This document shows, one piece after another, positions 42,437 to 52,734 of a stretch of 64,000 nucleotides of DNA (its first letter is position 1; each line of letters opens with the position of its first letter). The position numbers and the translations under genes were made by a program. This DNA comes from Enterococcus crotali (GTDB lineage: Bacteria; Bacillota; Bacilli; Lactobacillales; Enterococcaceae). The DNA is taken from assembly GCF_000633635.1 (NCBI RefSeq), contig NZ_AYPQ01000001.1, positions 124,424 through 188,423 on the forward strand, given 5' to 3'. The notes under the pieces were generated by a model that did no database searches, was not told the origin of the DNA, and saw only the letters and a program-made list of their open reading frames with translations.

Positions 42437-43083
42437 ATGCCAAAAAAACGTTTTTTCATTTAACTAAAGAGAAGCAACAACGCCTATTGAATGCGGCTTC
42501 CATTGAATTTTCTAGAGCAACTTTGGGTGAAGCCTCAATTGCCAATATCGTGAACCTTGCTGAGATACCCAGAGGGAGCTTTTATCAGTACTTCGAAGAT
42601 AAAGAAGATCTATATTACTACTATTTTGATGTTTTAAGACAAGATAGTAAAAAGGATATTGAAAAATATATTAAAGAAGCCAATGGCGATCTGTTTGAGG
42701 GAATGGTCCTATATTTTCCGAAATTGATTTTGGAAGCATTGACTGGAGAGCACGCATCATTTTATCATAATCTTTTTATGAAGATGGATTATCAAACAAC
42801 TAACCGAATTTCTCCACAGTTCACTACGATCGATCAAAAAGGTGAACGCTGCCAAAAAAAACGTCATGGTCATAAAATTTATACATCAATTGATCTTACT
42901 AAATTGAATATTCAGGATGAACAGGAATTTAAAATGTTGATGCAAATGCTTATGAATACCGTTTATTCTTCAATTATAGAAGGCTACTATAAACTTAAAG
43001 AAAATCCTGATTATGAGATAGAGCAAACCGTTGAAAATTTTAAAACCAAATTAAATTGGTTGAAAGAAGGTGTTTCTAAATAA
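42437..43083 (+). pseudogene. TetR-family regulator, one-base frameshift near the start
   Basis: ATG 42437 (aaaggga upstream) reads Met-Pro-Lys-Lys and then leaves frame at the A7 run (42442-42448). One more A gives MPKKTFFHLTKEKQQRLLNAA and an intact 215-residue protein to 43083. The helix-turn-helix is in GEASIANIVNLAEIPRGSFYQYFEDKEDL, followed by an all-helical ligand domain of TetR_C type. It follows its own operator and precedes an adaptor/ABC efflux operon, its probable target. A run-length error in the data is likely. Confidence 0.87.
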
Positions 43084-43205
43084 TAAGCAGATAAAAAAGT
43101 AATTTTTCTAATTGAAATTTGGTAGAGTCAAAAGCTATAGTTCGATCAGATTAAAATAGCATTGTTAAATAAATCACATATTTTTGCTTAAAAAAGCAGA
43201 ATTTT

Positions 43206-43234
43206 CATACAATTACAAAAATGTAAGTTGTATG
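43206..43234. promoter_or_regulatory. Dyad before the efflux operon
   Basis: CATACAATTACA (43206-43217) pairs with TGTAAGTTGTATG (43222-43234) with a single bulged base, 95 bp before the adaptor gene. It differs from the tetR operator, so a second regulator is possible. A TATAAT at 43288-43293 may be the operon -10. Confidence 0.5.
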
Positions 43235-43328
43235 ATGCAATGAATAATGGTTAAATATAGAGTAAGGTAACTTTGTTTTCGAAAAGATATAATTTTATGG
43301 GATAAAAAGGGAGATGAGGAGAAGAATT

Positions 43329-44495
43329 ATGAAAAAAAGAACAATGGTCATTGTAGGTATAGTTGTAGTGGTATTGATCGGCATCTTTGTTCTTCCAAGT
43401 TTATTTGGAGGAAATCAAGAGGCAGGACCTGAAAAGAAGACTGCAGCAGAAGACTTGGGAATCGAATACTTTGAAGTTCCTGATATTGAACAGGTATACA
43501 TCAATGGTGTTGTACAACCTGAACAAGCAGAATCTTTTTCAAAAGATACTAAAATGACAAGCACACCTGAAATCAAAGTGAACAATGGGGATGTTGTCGA
43601 ACCAGAGACAGAATTATTTACTTATGAAGATAAAGAAATAACCAAAGAAATCGAAGCACAGAATAATACTTTAAGCAAATTAGCGACAAAAAAACAAAAT
43701 ATCTATAAAAAATGGAACCGAGCAATCGATACCTTTAATAAGACAAAAGAAGAAGAACGAAGCACGTCAGGTGCTGCAATTGATGAACAGCATCAAGCGG
43801 AAGTTGATAGCGTAGATGAAGAAATTCTCTTTTCGAATGAAACGATTGCTGATTTATCATCGAAACAATTTATTTCAACCAAAGCAAAGTTCAAAGGTCG
43901 AGTTTCGATCCCAGAGGTGAAAGATGAGAATGCACCTGTTCTTCGTTTAACATCAGATGGTTTGTATGTTGCAGGGAAAGTAAACGAAAAAGATTTAATG
44001 AAAATTGCTGTGGACCAAAAAGCCAACCTTTCAGTCGTTTCAAGTGGAACAACTGTAACGGGTAAGATTTCATATATCGATGACAATCCGCCAGAAGCAC
44101 AAGCCAATCAAAATCAAAGTGAAAGCAGTAACGCTGATGGATCAATGTCTAATTATAATGTGAAATTAACACTTGATAGTTTGGACGGTATCAAGAATGG
44201 CTACCATATGCAGGCAACGATCAATTTAGGAGATAGTAAACCAATAGAAGTTCCTAAAAAGGCAATCCATGATCAAGATGGCAAAAAATATGTATTAGTC
44301 AATGACTTTGGCTCCGTGATTCGCCGTGATATTCAAGTCGGCGAAGAAAAAGGTGAAAATACAGTTGTTAATTCAGGTTTGGAGTCGGCTGATCGAATCA
44401 TCGTTTCCTCTAAAAAGGAAGTTAAAGAAGGAGACTTGATCGGAGAAGAAAACTCAGAATCAGGAGAAGCAGCCCCAACAGCAGCTAAAGAATAG
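43329..44495 (+). CDS. Efflux adaptor protein (HlyD/MacA-like)
   Basis: ATG 43329 follows aggaga by 7 bp and is preferred to ATG 43314. The 388-residue protein has an N-terminal membrane anchor (about 5-23), a lipoyl/barrel-sandwich half (VNGVVQPEQAESF...), a charged alpha-helical hairpin (about 100-165), the second lipoyl half and beta-barrel domains (VSIPEVKDENAPVLRLTSDGLYVAGKV in outline), and an acidic low-complexity tail. It bridges to the MacB-like permease encoded downstream. The Gram-positive members of this group export peptides or amphiphiles. Confidence 0.9.
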   Translation: MKKRTMVIVGIVVVVLIGIFVLPSLFGGNQEAGPEKKTAAEDLGIEYFEVPDIEQVYINGVVQPEQAESFSKDTKMTSTPEIKVNNGDVVEPETELFTYEDKEITKEIEAQNNTLSKLATKKQNIYKKWNRAIDTFNKTKEEERSTSGAAIDEQHQAEVDSVDEEILFSNETIADLSSKQFISTKAKFKGRVSIPEVKDENAPVLRLTSDGLYVAGKVNEKDLMKIAVDQKANLSVVSSGTTVTGKISYIDDNPPEAQANQNQSESSNADGSMSNYNVKLTLDSLDGIKNGYHMQATINLGDSKPIEVPKKAIHDQDGKKYVLVNDFGSVIRRDIQVGEEKGENTVVNSGLESADRIIVSSKKEVKEGDLIGEENSESGEAAPTAAKE

Positions 44496-44506
44496 GAGGA
44501 GCATAT

Positions 44507-45217
44507 ATGATGCAAGAAGAACAAAGCCCGCGACCTCTCATTCAGATGCAAGCTATCAATAAATATTTTCCTGTTGGGAAAGAAAAATTGCAAGTATTAA
44601 AATCATTGGATTTGACGATCAATGAAGGCGAATTTATTATGATCATGGGAAAATCAGGGAGTGGAAAAACGACCTTGATGAATATCATTGGTTTTTTAGA
44701 TCGTGTTTCTGATGGCAATTATCTTTTTAAAGGGGAAGATGTTTCTAAACTTTCGGAGAATAAAAAATCTGAGTTTCGAAATGAATATCTTGGTTTTATT
44801 TTTCAACAATTCTTTTTGATTAATTCACTGAATGTCAGTCAGAATGTGCAACTGCCTTGTGTTTATGAAGGAAAGAAAAGTAATGAAGAAAAACGTAAAA
44901 TTGCTGAAAAATATTTAGAGTTGGTTGGGTTAGGCGCAAAAACAAAAGCAAAAGTAAATGAACTATCTGGTGGGCAACAACAGCGGGTAGCAATTGCTCG
45001 TTCGCTCGTCAATGATCCACTTTTAATCATGGCAGATGAACCGACAGGTGCACTAGATAGTGAAACAGGCATTGAAATCATGGAACTATTGACAGAGTTG
45101 AACCGGCAAGGTAAAACAATCGTGATGGTGACGCATGATGGAGACATGAAAAAATATGCGACTCGAGTGATTCATATGAAGGATGGCCGTTTCCTTGAAG
45201 AAGAGGTGATTCGATGA
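44507..45217 (+). CDS. ABC transporter ATP-binding protein (MacB/LolD type)
   Basis: A 236-residue ATPase. Walker A GKSGSGKTT (about 47-55), signature LSGGQQQRVAIARSL, Walker B LLIMADEPTGALD and switch VMVTHDGDMKKYA are all intact. The D-loop TGALDSETG is typical of MacB/LolD type VII systems. It begins 11 bp after the adaptor gene and overlaps the permease gene by four bases. Confidence 0.94.
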   Translation: MMQEEQSPRPLIQMQAINKYFPVGKEKLQVLKSLDLTINEGEFIMIMGKSGSGKTTLMNIIGFLDRVSDGNYLFKGEDVSKLSENKKSEFRNEYLGFIFQQFFLINSLNVSQNVQLPCVYEGKKSNEEKRKIAEKYLELVGLGAKTKAKVNELSGGQQQRVAIARSLVNDPLLIMADEPTGALDSETGIEIMELLTELNRQGKTIVMVTHDGDMKKYATRVIHMKDGRFLEEEVIR

Positions 45218-46449
45218 TCTCAAATCTATTAATAAGTACATTATTGAGCTTACGAGCACACAAACTGCGAGTCTTTTTGACGATGATCGGGATCATTATC
45301 GGGATTGCTTCTGTTGTGACAATTTCAACACTGGGTGAAGGCATGAAAAAGCAAGTAATGTCTGCAACGAGTGCGATGAACACAGGTGTTGTCAAATTGC
45401 ATTATACGATGCAAGATGAAAGTGCATCTGGGATGATGTCGTATGAAGAACCAGATTATAGTTTTTCCAGAGTTGATATGAAAAAAGTTAGAGATATTGA
45501 CGGCGTAGAATCGATTTATCCTCAATATGGTGATGGCACGATGGGTGATAATTTAACGACTCAATTGGATTATTTTGGTGCTAAAGCCAATTTGATGGTT
45601 ACCTCTAATCGAGGGCAGAACAAAATTAAATATGGTCGGGATTTTGATGATCGAGATATCAATAAAGATGTGATTATTTTAAATCATGATACGTTTGACA
45701 TGAGTTTAAAGATGGATGATCCTGGTGAATTGATTGGAAAAGCTGTTTCGATCAACGGGTATATGTACAAAGTCATTGGGATTTTAGAGCCGTTTAATTA
45801 TGAAGCATTGGATAATTCTGAAGCCATGTCTTTAGACTGGAATATTGTGTATAGTAGCTTTGTTTCAAGAAGTTCATACAATAAATTAGCCTCTTCGAAG
45901 TCGATCAGCGGAATCAATTTCAAACTGAAAGAAGGCACCGATAAGCAAGCGGTTATTGCCCAAGCGGTTGCTATTTTAACTGAAAATCACCCAGATGTTA
46001 AAGGGATTTTCAAAGAAAATGACCAAGAGCAAAAGAGCCAGCAGCAAATGGAAGAAGCTATTGGGGGCATGACAATGTTCTTGATGGCAGTCACCGCAAT
46101 TTCTCTTTTAGTTGGTGGGATTGGTGTAATGAATATCATGTATGTTTCAGTTACAGAAAGAAAACGTGAAATTGGAATCCGTAGAGCAATCGGTGCGAAA
46201 CCAAGGATGATTTTGCTGCAATTTCTTTTGGAAGCATCGTTTATTACTTTGCTAGGAGGATTAATCGGAGTTGGACTAGGGTATCTCCTATCCACCTTAG
46301 TTGGCAGTTTTGTAGATATTGTTCCAGTCATGACGCCATCGATTTTTGCTATATCAACAGTGGTATCGATCCTTACAGGCGTGGTATTCGGAATCATCCC
46401 AGCAATCAGTGCGTCAAGAATGGATCCAATCAAAGCAATTTACAATTAA
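45214..46449 (+). CDS. MacB-like ABC permease
   Basis: A 411-residue permease: N-terminal SLRAHKLRVFLTMIGIIIGIASVV (helix 1), a large extracellular MacB_PCD domain (about 45-275), then three C-terminal helices with the FtsX motif (MNIMYVSVTERKREIGIRRAIGAKP in outline). Four helices with a big periplasmic-like domain define type VII mechanotransmission transporters. Third gene of the adaptor-ATPase-permease operon under probable TetR control. Confidence 0.93.
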   Translation: MISNLLISTLLSLRAHKLRVFLTMIGIIIGIASVVTISTLGEGMKKQVMSATSAMNTGVVKLHYTMQDESASGMMSYEEPDYSFSRVDMKKVRDIDGVESIYPQYGDGTMGDNLTTQLDYFGAKANLMVTSNRGQNKIKYGRDFDDRDINKDVIILNHDTFDMSLKMDDPGELIGKAVSINGYMYKVIGILEPFNYEALDNSEAMSLDWNIVYSSFVSRSSYNKLASSKSISGINFKLKEGTDKQAVIAQAVAILTENHPDVKGIFKENDQEQKSQQQMEEAIGGMTMFLMAVTAISLLVGGIGVMNIMYVSVTERKREIGIRRAIGAKPRMILLQFLLEASFITLLGGLIGVGLGYLLSTLVGSFVDIVPVMTPSIFAISTVVSILTGVVFGIIPAISASRMDPIKAIYN

Positions 46450-46457
46450 TTAGCAAT

Positions 46458-46493
46458 AAAAGATGTTTGAATTAACTATTCAGCATCTTTTTT
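46458..46493 (+). terminator. Terminator of the efflux operon
   Basis: AAAAGATG / CATCTTTT stem with inner TTGAAT/ATTCA, then a run of T. Confidence 0.85.
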
Positions 46494-46720
46494 ATTATTA
46501 TGTCGCATCTATTTTAATTAAATAAATTCGTTTAAGTTTAGTAACGATCAAATCTAATTTGCAAAAAGTCTTATTATTTTTTGATTGGTATAGGTAGGGA
46601 AAATGTCATTTTCTCAAAAATTTCTGATATTTGTTGTTTTTTTGAAAAGAGCATTTACTTGCTGAAATCACTAGAGATGTTTAGAATAAATGTAGGGTGA
46701 CATTCGGAGGGGGAAGACGA

Positions 46721-47554
46721 ATGGAAAAGTTTCAATTATCAGAAGATGTATACGTGAAAACGGTTGCGCTTCGCATAAAAGATGTTGAGAAAATGGTTAG
46801 TTTTTATAAAAATGTGTTGGGATTTGTTTTGAAACTAGAAGAGAATAATTTATCTATCTTTGGCTCTCAAGAAAAAGATAGTCGATTATTGATATTAGAA
46901 GAAGTGGATTCTGAAGATGATCAAATGAATGTTTCTGATAAAGCTGTCTGCTTTTCTTTGCTGATTCCAACAGAAGAAGAGTTTGGCAGCCTTTTGAGAA
47001 GAATTACGACACATAATTATCCAATTAGTCGAGCAATACAAACAAAGCAACGAAAAAGTGTATTTTTAGAAGATCCAGAAGGAAATGAATTAGAGGTTAG
47101 TTATCAAAGCGCAAAAGTACAATTAAAAGAAAGCGCTGAAATACTTGATATACAACCCTTGATCCAGAAAAGTAACGTCTTATATTCTAGTCTTTCTGCT
47201 GGAGTACGCTTTGATCGAATAAAATTGAACGTAATAGATAAACTAGAGCATCATTCTTTTTATCAAAATATTTTGGGCATGACTCCTGAAAATAAATTAT
47301 CTGATACGCTATCAATGAATGATGGGAATTTTTGGATTCATTTAGACGATTCAGTAAAGGATAGTACAAAAAACGATTCTGTCGAATCATTGGGTTTGGA
47401 TTTTTTTGTCTTGACCTTAAATCATGAAGCGGAAATGAAGAAGTTAAAAAGACATTTAGAAGATCAGCAGCAAGAATTTTTTGTGGATAAAAAATTAACG
47501 ATTTTAACGATCTATGATCCTAGTGAGATCGAATGGTGGTTCGTTAGAAGTTAA
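46721..47554 (+). CDS. VOC-superfamily protein with two glyoxalase-type modules
   Basis: ATG 46721 follows a strong ggaggggg. The 277-residue protein has two vicinal-oxygen-chelate halves: residues about 10-135 (VALRIKDVEKMVSFYKNVLGFVL, then FLEDPEGNELEVSY) and about 168-275 (DRIKLNVIDKLEHHSFYQNILGM, then IYDPSEIEWWFV). This is the CatE-like layout of catechol dioxygenases and glyoxalases. The first half has typical Glu at the end, while metal-binding His residues are sparse, so enzymatic activity is uncertain. A gap of about 227 bp before it shows no other gene. Confidence 0.85.
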   Translation: MEKFQLSEDVYVKTVALRIKDVEKMVSFYKNVLGFVLKLEENNLSIFGSQEKDSRLLILEEVDSEDDQMNVSDKAVCFSLLIPTEEEFGSLLRRITTHNYPISRAIQTKQRKSVFLEDPEGNELEVSYQSAKVQLKESAEILDIQPLIQKSNVLYSSLSAGVRFDRIKLNVIDKLEHHSFYQNILGMTPENKLSDTLSMNDGNFWIHLDDSVKDSTKNDSVESLGLDFFVLTLNHEAEMKKLKRHLEDQQQEFFVDKKLTILTIYDPSEIEWWFVRS

Positions 47555-47594
47555 AGCAATAAAATAGTTTGAAAAGTAACGAGGTAGGCAATCT

Positions 47595-48632
47595 ATGTAT
47601 GAAAAAACAAAGGAAAAAATCAAAGAATTGATGAATCAAGAAGTCTTCGTTGGCACTAGTTTTTCATTTATGGCAAACGAAAAATCCGAGGATCATATTT
47701 GGGGAAATGCCCAAATATTGCCAACAGTTGAGCCATTGGAGCATTCGTTACTTTTTGATGTAGCATCGTTAACTAAAGTTGTTTGCACGACAACCGTGGT
47801 CTTACAATTAATAGATGCAAAAATGATCAACATAGATGTTCCCTTCAAAAATTACTATTCAGTTTTTGAAGATGAAAAAATAACGATTCGTCATCTTTTG
47901 ACACATACAGCCGATATTCAGAGTTATATTGAAAATCGAGATAAATTATCAAAAGAAGAATTGAAAGCTGCCTATAATCAGGTCTGCTCTGGCAAAAATT
48001 TAGGCAAAAAGGTTGCCTATACAGATACCGGAACAATTTTACTTGGGTTTATGCTGGAAGAATTATTAGGCAAAGCAGTTATTGAAATTTTTAAAGAGCG
48101 TGTTTTACAGCCTTTAAATATGACTGAAAGTCTTTTTTTACCTACAGATGTTTCCAAAACTGTGCCAACTGAAAATCATCCTGATCGAGGCCTGATTCGC
48201 GGACAAACACATGATCCAAAAGCGTTTGTTTTAGCTGAGCATGCTGGAAATGCGGGACTGTTCACTAATTTGACTGATCTCAAAAAATTTACAGCAATGT
48301 ATTTGAATGAAGGTATGTCTCAGACAACTCGAGTATTAGAAAAAAAGACAATTCGCTCATTATTAGACGATCAAACACCTAATCACAAAGGACATCGCTC
48401 TTTAGGCTGGGATTTGAAAGAGGACATGTCTGGGCGCTCGATTTTATTTCATACGGGCTATACTGGGACTTTTTTATTGATCGATCCTGAGGAGAAGGAA
48501 GGATTTGTCTTTCTTTCTAATCGCGTTCATCCAGTAGATAAGAGAGGGGAATACATCGAAAAAAGAGATGAGCTTATTGACATTTATTTAAAAGAAAAAA
48601 GAACAAACAAAGATGAATCGCTTTCTTTTTAG
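47595..48632 (+). CDS. Serine hydrolase of the beta-lactamase/class C family
   Basis: A 345-residue protein with the penicillin-recognising fold. The SxxK motif is S-L-T-K in LFDVASLTKVVCT (about residue 59), the YxN-like motif is YTDTG (about 140), and HTGYTG (about 280) replaces KTG. There is no signal peptide, so it is probably cytosolic. It resembles esterase-type class C homologues (EstB-like) more than resistance enzymes. The ribosome site is gaggtag. It follows the VOC gene by 40 bp and may share its transcript. Confidence 0.88.
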   Translation: MYEKTKEKIKELMNQEVFVGTSFSFMANEKSEDHIWGNAQILPTVEPLEHSLLFDVASLTKVVCTTTVVLQLIDAKMINIDVPFKNYYSVFEDEKITIRHLLTHTADIQSYIENRDKLSKEELKAAYNQVCSGKNLGKKVAYTDTGTILLGFMLEELLGKAVIEIFKERVLQPLNMTESLFLPTDVSKTVPTENHPDRGLIRGQTHDPKAFVLAEHAGNAGLFTNLTDLKKFTAMYLNEGMSQTTRVLEKKTIRSLLDDQTPNHKGHRSLGWDLKEDMSGRSILFHTGYTGTFLLIDPEEKEGFVFLSNRVHPVDKRGEYIEKRDELIDIYLKEKRTNKDESLSF

Positions 48633-48641
48633 TGGTATAAT
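48633..48641 (+). promoter_or_regulatory. Extended -10 promoter for manA
   Basis: TGGTATAAT immediately after the stop codon of the serine hydrolase gene, 33 bp before the manA ATG. Confidence 0.5.
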
Positions 48642-48674
48642 TGACGAGTATAAATGGAAGGGAGTCTCTAAACT

Positions 48675-49649
48675 ATGCAGCAACCTTTATTTTTAAAACC
48701 TGTGTTCCAAGAAAAAATTTGGGGTGGAGATCGTTTACACACTGTATTCGGTTTTGATCTACCAAGTAATAAGATTGGGGAAGATTGGGCAATCAGTGCG
48801 CATCCTCATGGGGTAAGTACAGTGGAGAATGGTGAATTTTCTGGACAAAAACTAGATGAGCTTTGGACGAATCATCGTGAACTATTTGGTAATGCCAAAG
48901 GAGATGTTTTTCCTTTGTTGACCAAGATTTTAGATGCTGAAGATGATTTATCTGTCCAAGTACATCCTGATGATACGTATGGTTTGGCTCATGAAGGCGA
49001 ACTTGGGAAAACAGAATGTTGGTACATTATTGATGCTGAACCAGGCTCAACGATTATTTACGGACATAATGCTAAGAGCCGAGAAGAGCTTGAAGCAATG
49101 ATCAAAGAAGAGCGGTGGGATGACTTACTTAAGAAAGTGCCTGTTAAAAAAGGAGACTTTTTCTATGTACCAAGTGGGACGATCCATGCGATCGGTAAAG
49201 GAATCATGATTTTGGAAACACAGCAAAGTAGTGACACTACGTATCGTGTATATGATTATGACAGAAAAGACGATCAAGGAAATGCAAGAGAACTGCATAT
49301 TCAACAATCAGTGGACGTAACAACAGTTCCAGCGAAAGATGCGCAATTATCGGTCCAACAACAAAATCAAGGACAATCAAGTATCATTACGTATTTGAAA
49401 ACGCCTTTTTTCAATGTATACGAATGGCAAGTCAAAGGTGTATTGAACTTAAAGAAAAATGCCCCTTATACATTGGCAACAGTTATTGATGGTGTTGGTC
49501 GTTTGATTATTGAGGATATAGATACAGTCAAAACTGAAAGCTATGAATTGACAAAAGGAACAAGCTTTATTTTGCCGACTGATATTGCAAAATGGCGTGT
49601 TGAAGGAGATCTGACGATTATCGCTTCCGAACCAGGAATCGATGCATAA
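48675..49649 (+). CDS. manA: Mannose-6-phosphate isomerase, class I
   Basis: A 324-residue zinc enzyme interconverting mannose 6-phosphate and fructose 6-phosphate. Zinc ligands lie in LSVQVHPDDTYG (about 95-106), KTECWYII and VPSGTIHAIGKGI (His near 172); WGGDRL and ISAHPHGVS are typical of the short Gram-positive form. A bidirectional terminator follows. Confidence 0.95.
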   Translation: MQQPLFLKPVFQEKIWGGDRLHTVFGFDLPSNKIGEDWAISAHPHGVSTVENGEFSGQKLDELWTNHRELFGNAKGDVFPLLTKILDAEDDLSVQVHPDDTYGLAHEGELGKTECWYIIDAEPGSTIIYGHNAKSREELEAMIKEERWDDLLKKVPVKKGDFFYVPSGTIHAIGKGIMILETQQSSDTTYRVYDYDRKDDQGNARELHIQQSVDVTTVPAKDAQLSVQQQNQGQSSIITYLKTPFFNVYEWQVKGVLNLKKNAPYTLATVIDGVGRLIIEDIDTVKTESYELTKGTSFILPTDIAKWRVEGDLTIIASEPGIDA

Positions 49650-49661
49650 CGTTTAAAATGT

Positions 49662-49697
49662 AAAAAAGTGCTAGGAAACTTTTCCTAACACTTTTTT
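49662..49697. terminator. Bidirectional terminator between manA and gatD
   Basis: AAAAAAGTGCTAGGAAA pairs with TTTCCTAACACTTTTTT with one mismatch. Confidence 0.9.
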
Positions 49698-49700
49698 CGT

Positions 49701-50396
49701 TTATTCAACTGTCTGCATTTGTTGAGGTACATTGAAAGGTTCATTGTATTTTTTCTCTAAAGCTGTTTTGATCAATCGAATCGCTAGATTTTCGTTACGA
49801 GCAAGAATTGGTCCGTGGAAATAAGAACCAAAGACATTTTTATAGATCACGCCTTCAGAACCGTCTTCACTATTATTCCCTTTTCCTTTGACGACTTTGC
49901 CTAAAGGACGTTCTCCTTTACCTAAAAATGTTCGGCCATTGTGATTTTCAAAGCCATAATAGGTTTCATTAAATTCTTCATTATGAATCACGATATCACC
50001 AATATAACGGTTATCCTCTTGACTTAATGTGTAGTGATCTAAAGCACCGATCCCATGAATTTTTTCGCCTTTAGCTCCCATATAATAATGACCTAGCAAT
50101 TGATATCCACCACATATCGCTAGCATGACACCGTCATTTTCAATATATTCAGTTAAGGATTCTTTTTTCGTTTGGATATCGTCTGAAATAATCAGCTGTT
50201 CAAAATCTTGACCTCCGCCAACAAACACTAGATCATATTTATTGGGGTCAAATGGTTCATAAATACTAATAATTTCAGAACGGAAAGTCACATTCATTTT
50301 TTCAGCAAGGTATTTTAGCATCAGTAAATTGCCATTATCACCATAAGTGTTCAGTAAATTTCCATATAAATGACACACAACTAATTCTTTAGGCAT
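49701..50396 (-). CDS. gatD: Lipid II isoglutaminyl synthase, glutaminase subunit GatD
   Basis: A 231-residue class I glutamine amidotransferase (CobB/CobQ type). The nucleophile Cys lies in [12 protein letters not shown] (about residue 94) and the catalytic His in [12 protein letters not shown] (about 189). With MurT it amidates the D-Glu of lipid II to D-isoglutamine, needed for efficient cross-linking in Gram-positive cocci. It follows murT by 40 bp in one minus-strand unit. Confidence 0.95.
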   Translation of the reverse strand: MPKELVVCHLYGNLLNTYGDNGNLLMLKYLAEKMNVTFRSEIISIYEPFDPNKYDLVFVGGGQDFEQLIISDDIQTKKESLTEYIENDGVMLAICGGYQLLGHYYMGAKGEKIHGIGALDHYTLSQEDNRYIGDIVIHNEEFNETYYGFENHNGRTFLGKGERPLGKVVKGKGNNSEDGSEGVIYKNVFGSYFHGPILARNENLAIRLIKTALEKKYNEPFNVPQQMQTVE

Positions 50397-50436
50397 TGTT
50401 CTTTACCTCATTCCTAATTTATCTTTTTTCGAAAGG

Positions 50437-51773
50437 TTAGCTCTTAATATAACCTTGTGCAGCTAATGATTTACGCAATTGTAAAACAGCTGTATACGTA
50501 GCTAGAATATAAACATGCTCTGTCGGCAATTCTTTGATTGCTGTGATCACATCATCTAGATTTGGGATTTCTTTTAATTTATCTTCAGAAATTCCTGCCA
50601 CTTTCAAACGCAAAGCCATGTCTTGATGACGGTCACCGCCAGCGATAACTTCTGGAATATCCATCTGAGCAAAAGCCTCATGATTTCCATCCCAAATCCA
50701 ACTAACGTCGATACCATCCGCATAATTCGCGTTTAATAAAGAAACAAGTGAGAAAGAGTAAGGAGCAAGAGCCATCATATCAATGACCTGATTTAAGCCA
50801 ACAGGATTTTTGACTAGGATTAACGTGCATAATTTGCCTTCGATATTGATCGTTTCTTGGCGGCCAAAGACTTTTTCATCGTAGCTTAGCCCAGCTCTGA
50901 TTTTCTCAGGGGAAACGCCGTAATGTTCAGCAACAGAAGTCGCAGCCAAAGCGTTATATACATTATACATACCGCCAACGGCGATGCTATATTCCGCACC
51001 ATCGATCACGAAATCAGCAGAGGTGTTGTCCATTGCAACCATTTCTGTTAATTGAACATCTAGTTCAGGACGATGGAACCCACAGTTAGGGCAGTAGTAT
51101 TTACCAAGATTAGCATATGTGATCATTTTATAATGTAAAATATGATGACACTCTGGCAAAGTAAGCCATCTGTATTGTAATGAGCCATTTGCTCTTCATC
51201 AGGTTTGTGATTAAAACCATAATATTTTCTTGGATTGACCGTTTCAACTGAGTTGAAAATCGGTGAGTCACCATTGCAAAGAATCGGTGCATTAGGTGCA
51301 GCAGCAGCTCCGTCAACGATCAGTTTGTATGTGGTGTAAATTTCACCGTAGCGATCCATTTGATCGCGGAAAATATTGGTAAATAAAAATAATTTTGGTT
51401 CAATATATTTTGTAACACGGCTCAAACTCGCTTCATCGATTTCTAAAACTGCAAATTTCTTTTTGGTTCCTTTATTTTTAGCAGATAAGAAGGTTGAAAC
51501 GATCCCTTGCTCCATATTCGCGCCAGTAGGGTTAGTCAATACGTGATCAAATTCTTGTCTTAAAATATTTACCGTTAGAGCTGTCGTCAATGTCTTTCCA
51601 TTGGTACCAGTGACAACGACGATTTCATAATCTTTCGCTAAGGTATCCAAAATTTTTGGATCGATTTTTAATGCTAATTTTCCAGGGTAACTACTACCAC
51701 CTTTGAAGAAAGTTTGTAATACCCATTGAGAAGTTTTTCCAGCAGCTATTGCTACATGACTTCGGATTCCCAT
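50437..51773 (-). pseudogene. murT: Lipid II isoglutaminyl synthase, Mur-ligase subunit MurT, one-base frameshift
   Basis: From ATG 51773 (ggaggg upstream) the frame gives the Mur ligase centre [13 protein letters not shown] and the DQMDRYGEI block, then breaks after HYNTDGLLC. The next frame continues with [11 protein letters not shown], the CPNCG zinc-ribbon half and the MurT C-terminal domain to 50437. One missing C near 51155 (tgccagag for tgcccagag) explains it: the restored C-P-E-C and C-P-N-C make the four-Cys zinc ribbon found in MurT. The restored protein has about 445 residues. Because murT is normally essential in relatives, a base-call error is likely. Confidence 0.92.
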
Positions 51774-51907
51774 AAAGTGCCCTCCAATTTATATCAACTA
51801 TCGTTATAGAACTCAATAATAAACTCAATCTATAATACCACAATTGAAAAAAAAAATTAATTCCTTTTACTCTTTCTTACTATATTACGATTGAAAAATA
51901 TAAATAA

Positions 51908-51948
51908 GAAAAAGCAGACAGCCATGTTCTGACTGAACACAGCTGTCT
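51908..51948 (-). terminator. Terminator of the YheO/DauR-like regulator gene
   Basis: AGACAGC (51942-51948 read on minus) and GCTGTCT (51916-51922), followed on minus by GC and five T. The remaining 51774-51907 stretch is AT-rich without a gene. Confidence 0.8.
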
Positions 51949-51963
51949 ATAAAGTGTATATTG

Positions 51964-52602
51964 TTACTTCGCATCAATATAACTATATAAAGTATACTTA
52001 GAAATATTGAAAAAACTAGCAACTTTATCGCCTGATTTTGTCACAAGAAATGCACCTTTGCTGTTTAAAAATTGAATACATTTGATTTTATCATCTTTTG
52101 TCATCAAAGGAACTGGTTTTCCAACTAGTTTAACTGATTCTTCGATCAAATCATCTAATAGTTCATTGATGTCTTGAGGAATGTAGTCAGGTTCTTTATC
52201 ATCTTCTTGTTCATCAATGGAAACAAGTGATTTTAGTGTTGATTCAGCAGCTATCAGCGCTGTAATATCATAATTAATTGCAAAAATACCATCTAAGCTA
52301 CCTGATTTATCTTTGAAATAAACCGTGCTCGATTTTAAAATTCGACCATCATGTGTTCTAGTTAAATAATTAACGTGGTCAATCAAATCAGCAGGATCCT
52401 TTTTTAATGCTTCCAAAACTACTTGCGAAGGTCCATCGCCAAGTTGACGAGAAGAAACATGACCGTTTTCAATAGAGACGATCGTATTGTTTACATTATT
52501 TTCATTGATCTTATGAATAACAATTTCGCAATTATCACCGAATTGACCAGCTAGAGCTTTTGCAACTTGTGTCAGAAAGTTAAGTTTTTCATCTGAGAGC
52601 AT
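51964..52602 (-). CDS. YheO/DauR-type PAS-HTH transcriptional regulator
   Basis: ATG 52602 follows aaggagtg and gives 212 residues; an upstream in-frame start at 52635 lacks a ribosome site. Residues about 1-115 form the YheO-type PAS domain (ALAGQFGDNCEIVIHKI, RQLGDGPSQVVLEAL, FAINYDIT). Residues about 150-212 form the DauR-type helix-turn-helix (IQFLNSKGAFLVTKSGDKVASFFNISKYTLYSYID in outline). DauR controls D-arginine catabolism in Pseudomonas; relatives in firmicutes sit beside amino-acid and purine catabolic genes. It is divergent from the ssnA operon and is the best candidate for its regulator. Confidence 0.87.
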   Translation of the reverse strand: MLSDEKLNFLTQVAKALAGQFGDNCEIVIHKINENNVNNTIVSIENGHVSSRQLGDGPSQVVLEALKKDPADLIDHVNYLTRTHDGRILKSSTVYFKDKSGSLDGIFAINYDITALIAAESTLKSLVSIDEQEDDKEPDYIPQDINELLDDLIEESVKLVGKPVPLMTKDDKIKCIQFLNSKGAFLVTKSGDKVASFFNISKYTLYSYIDAK

Positions 52603-52734
52603 AGTGTCACTCCTTTCTATAAGAAAATATATCAAAATTTGATTATGGGTTTTTATGTTTGTTTGTTCTAATTATGCTTGAGAAGCAATAGCGGATTGAT
52701 AAAAAATGTACTATTCACAACTATCCCGTGTGTA

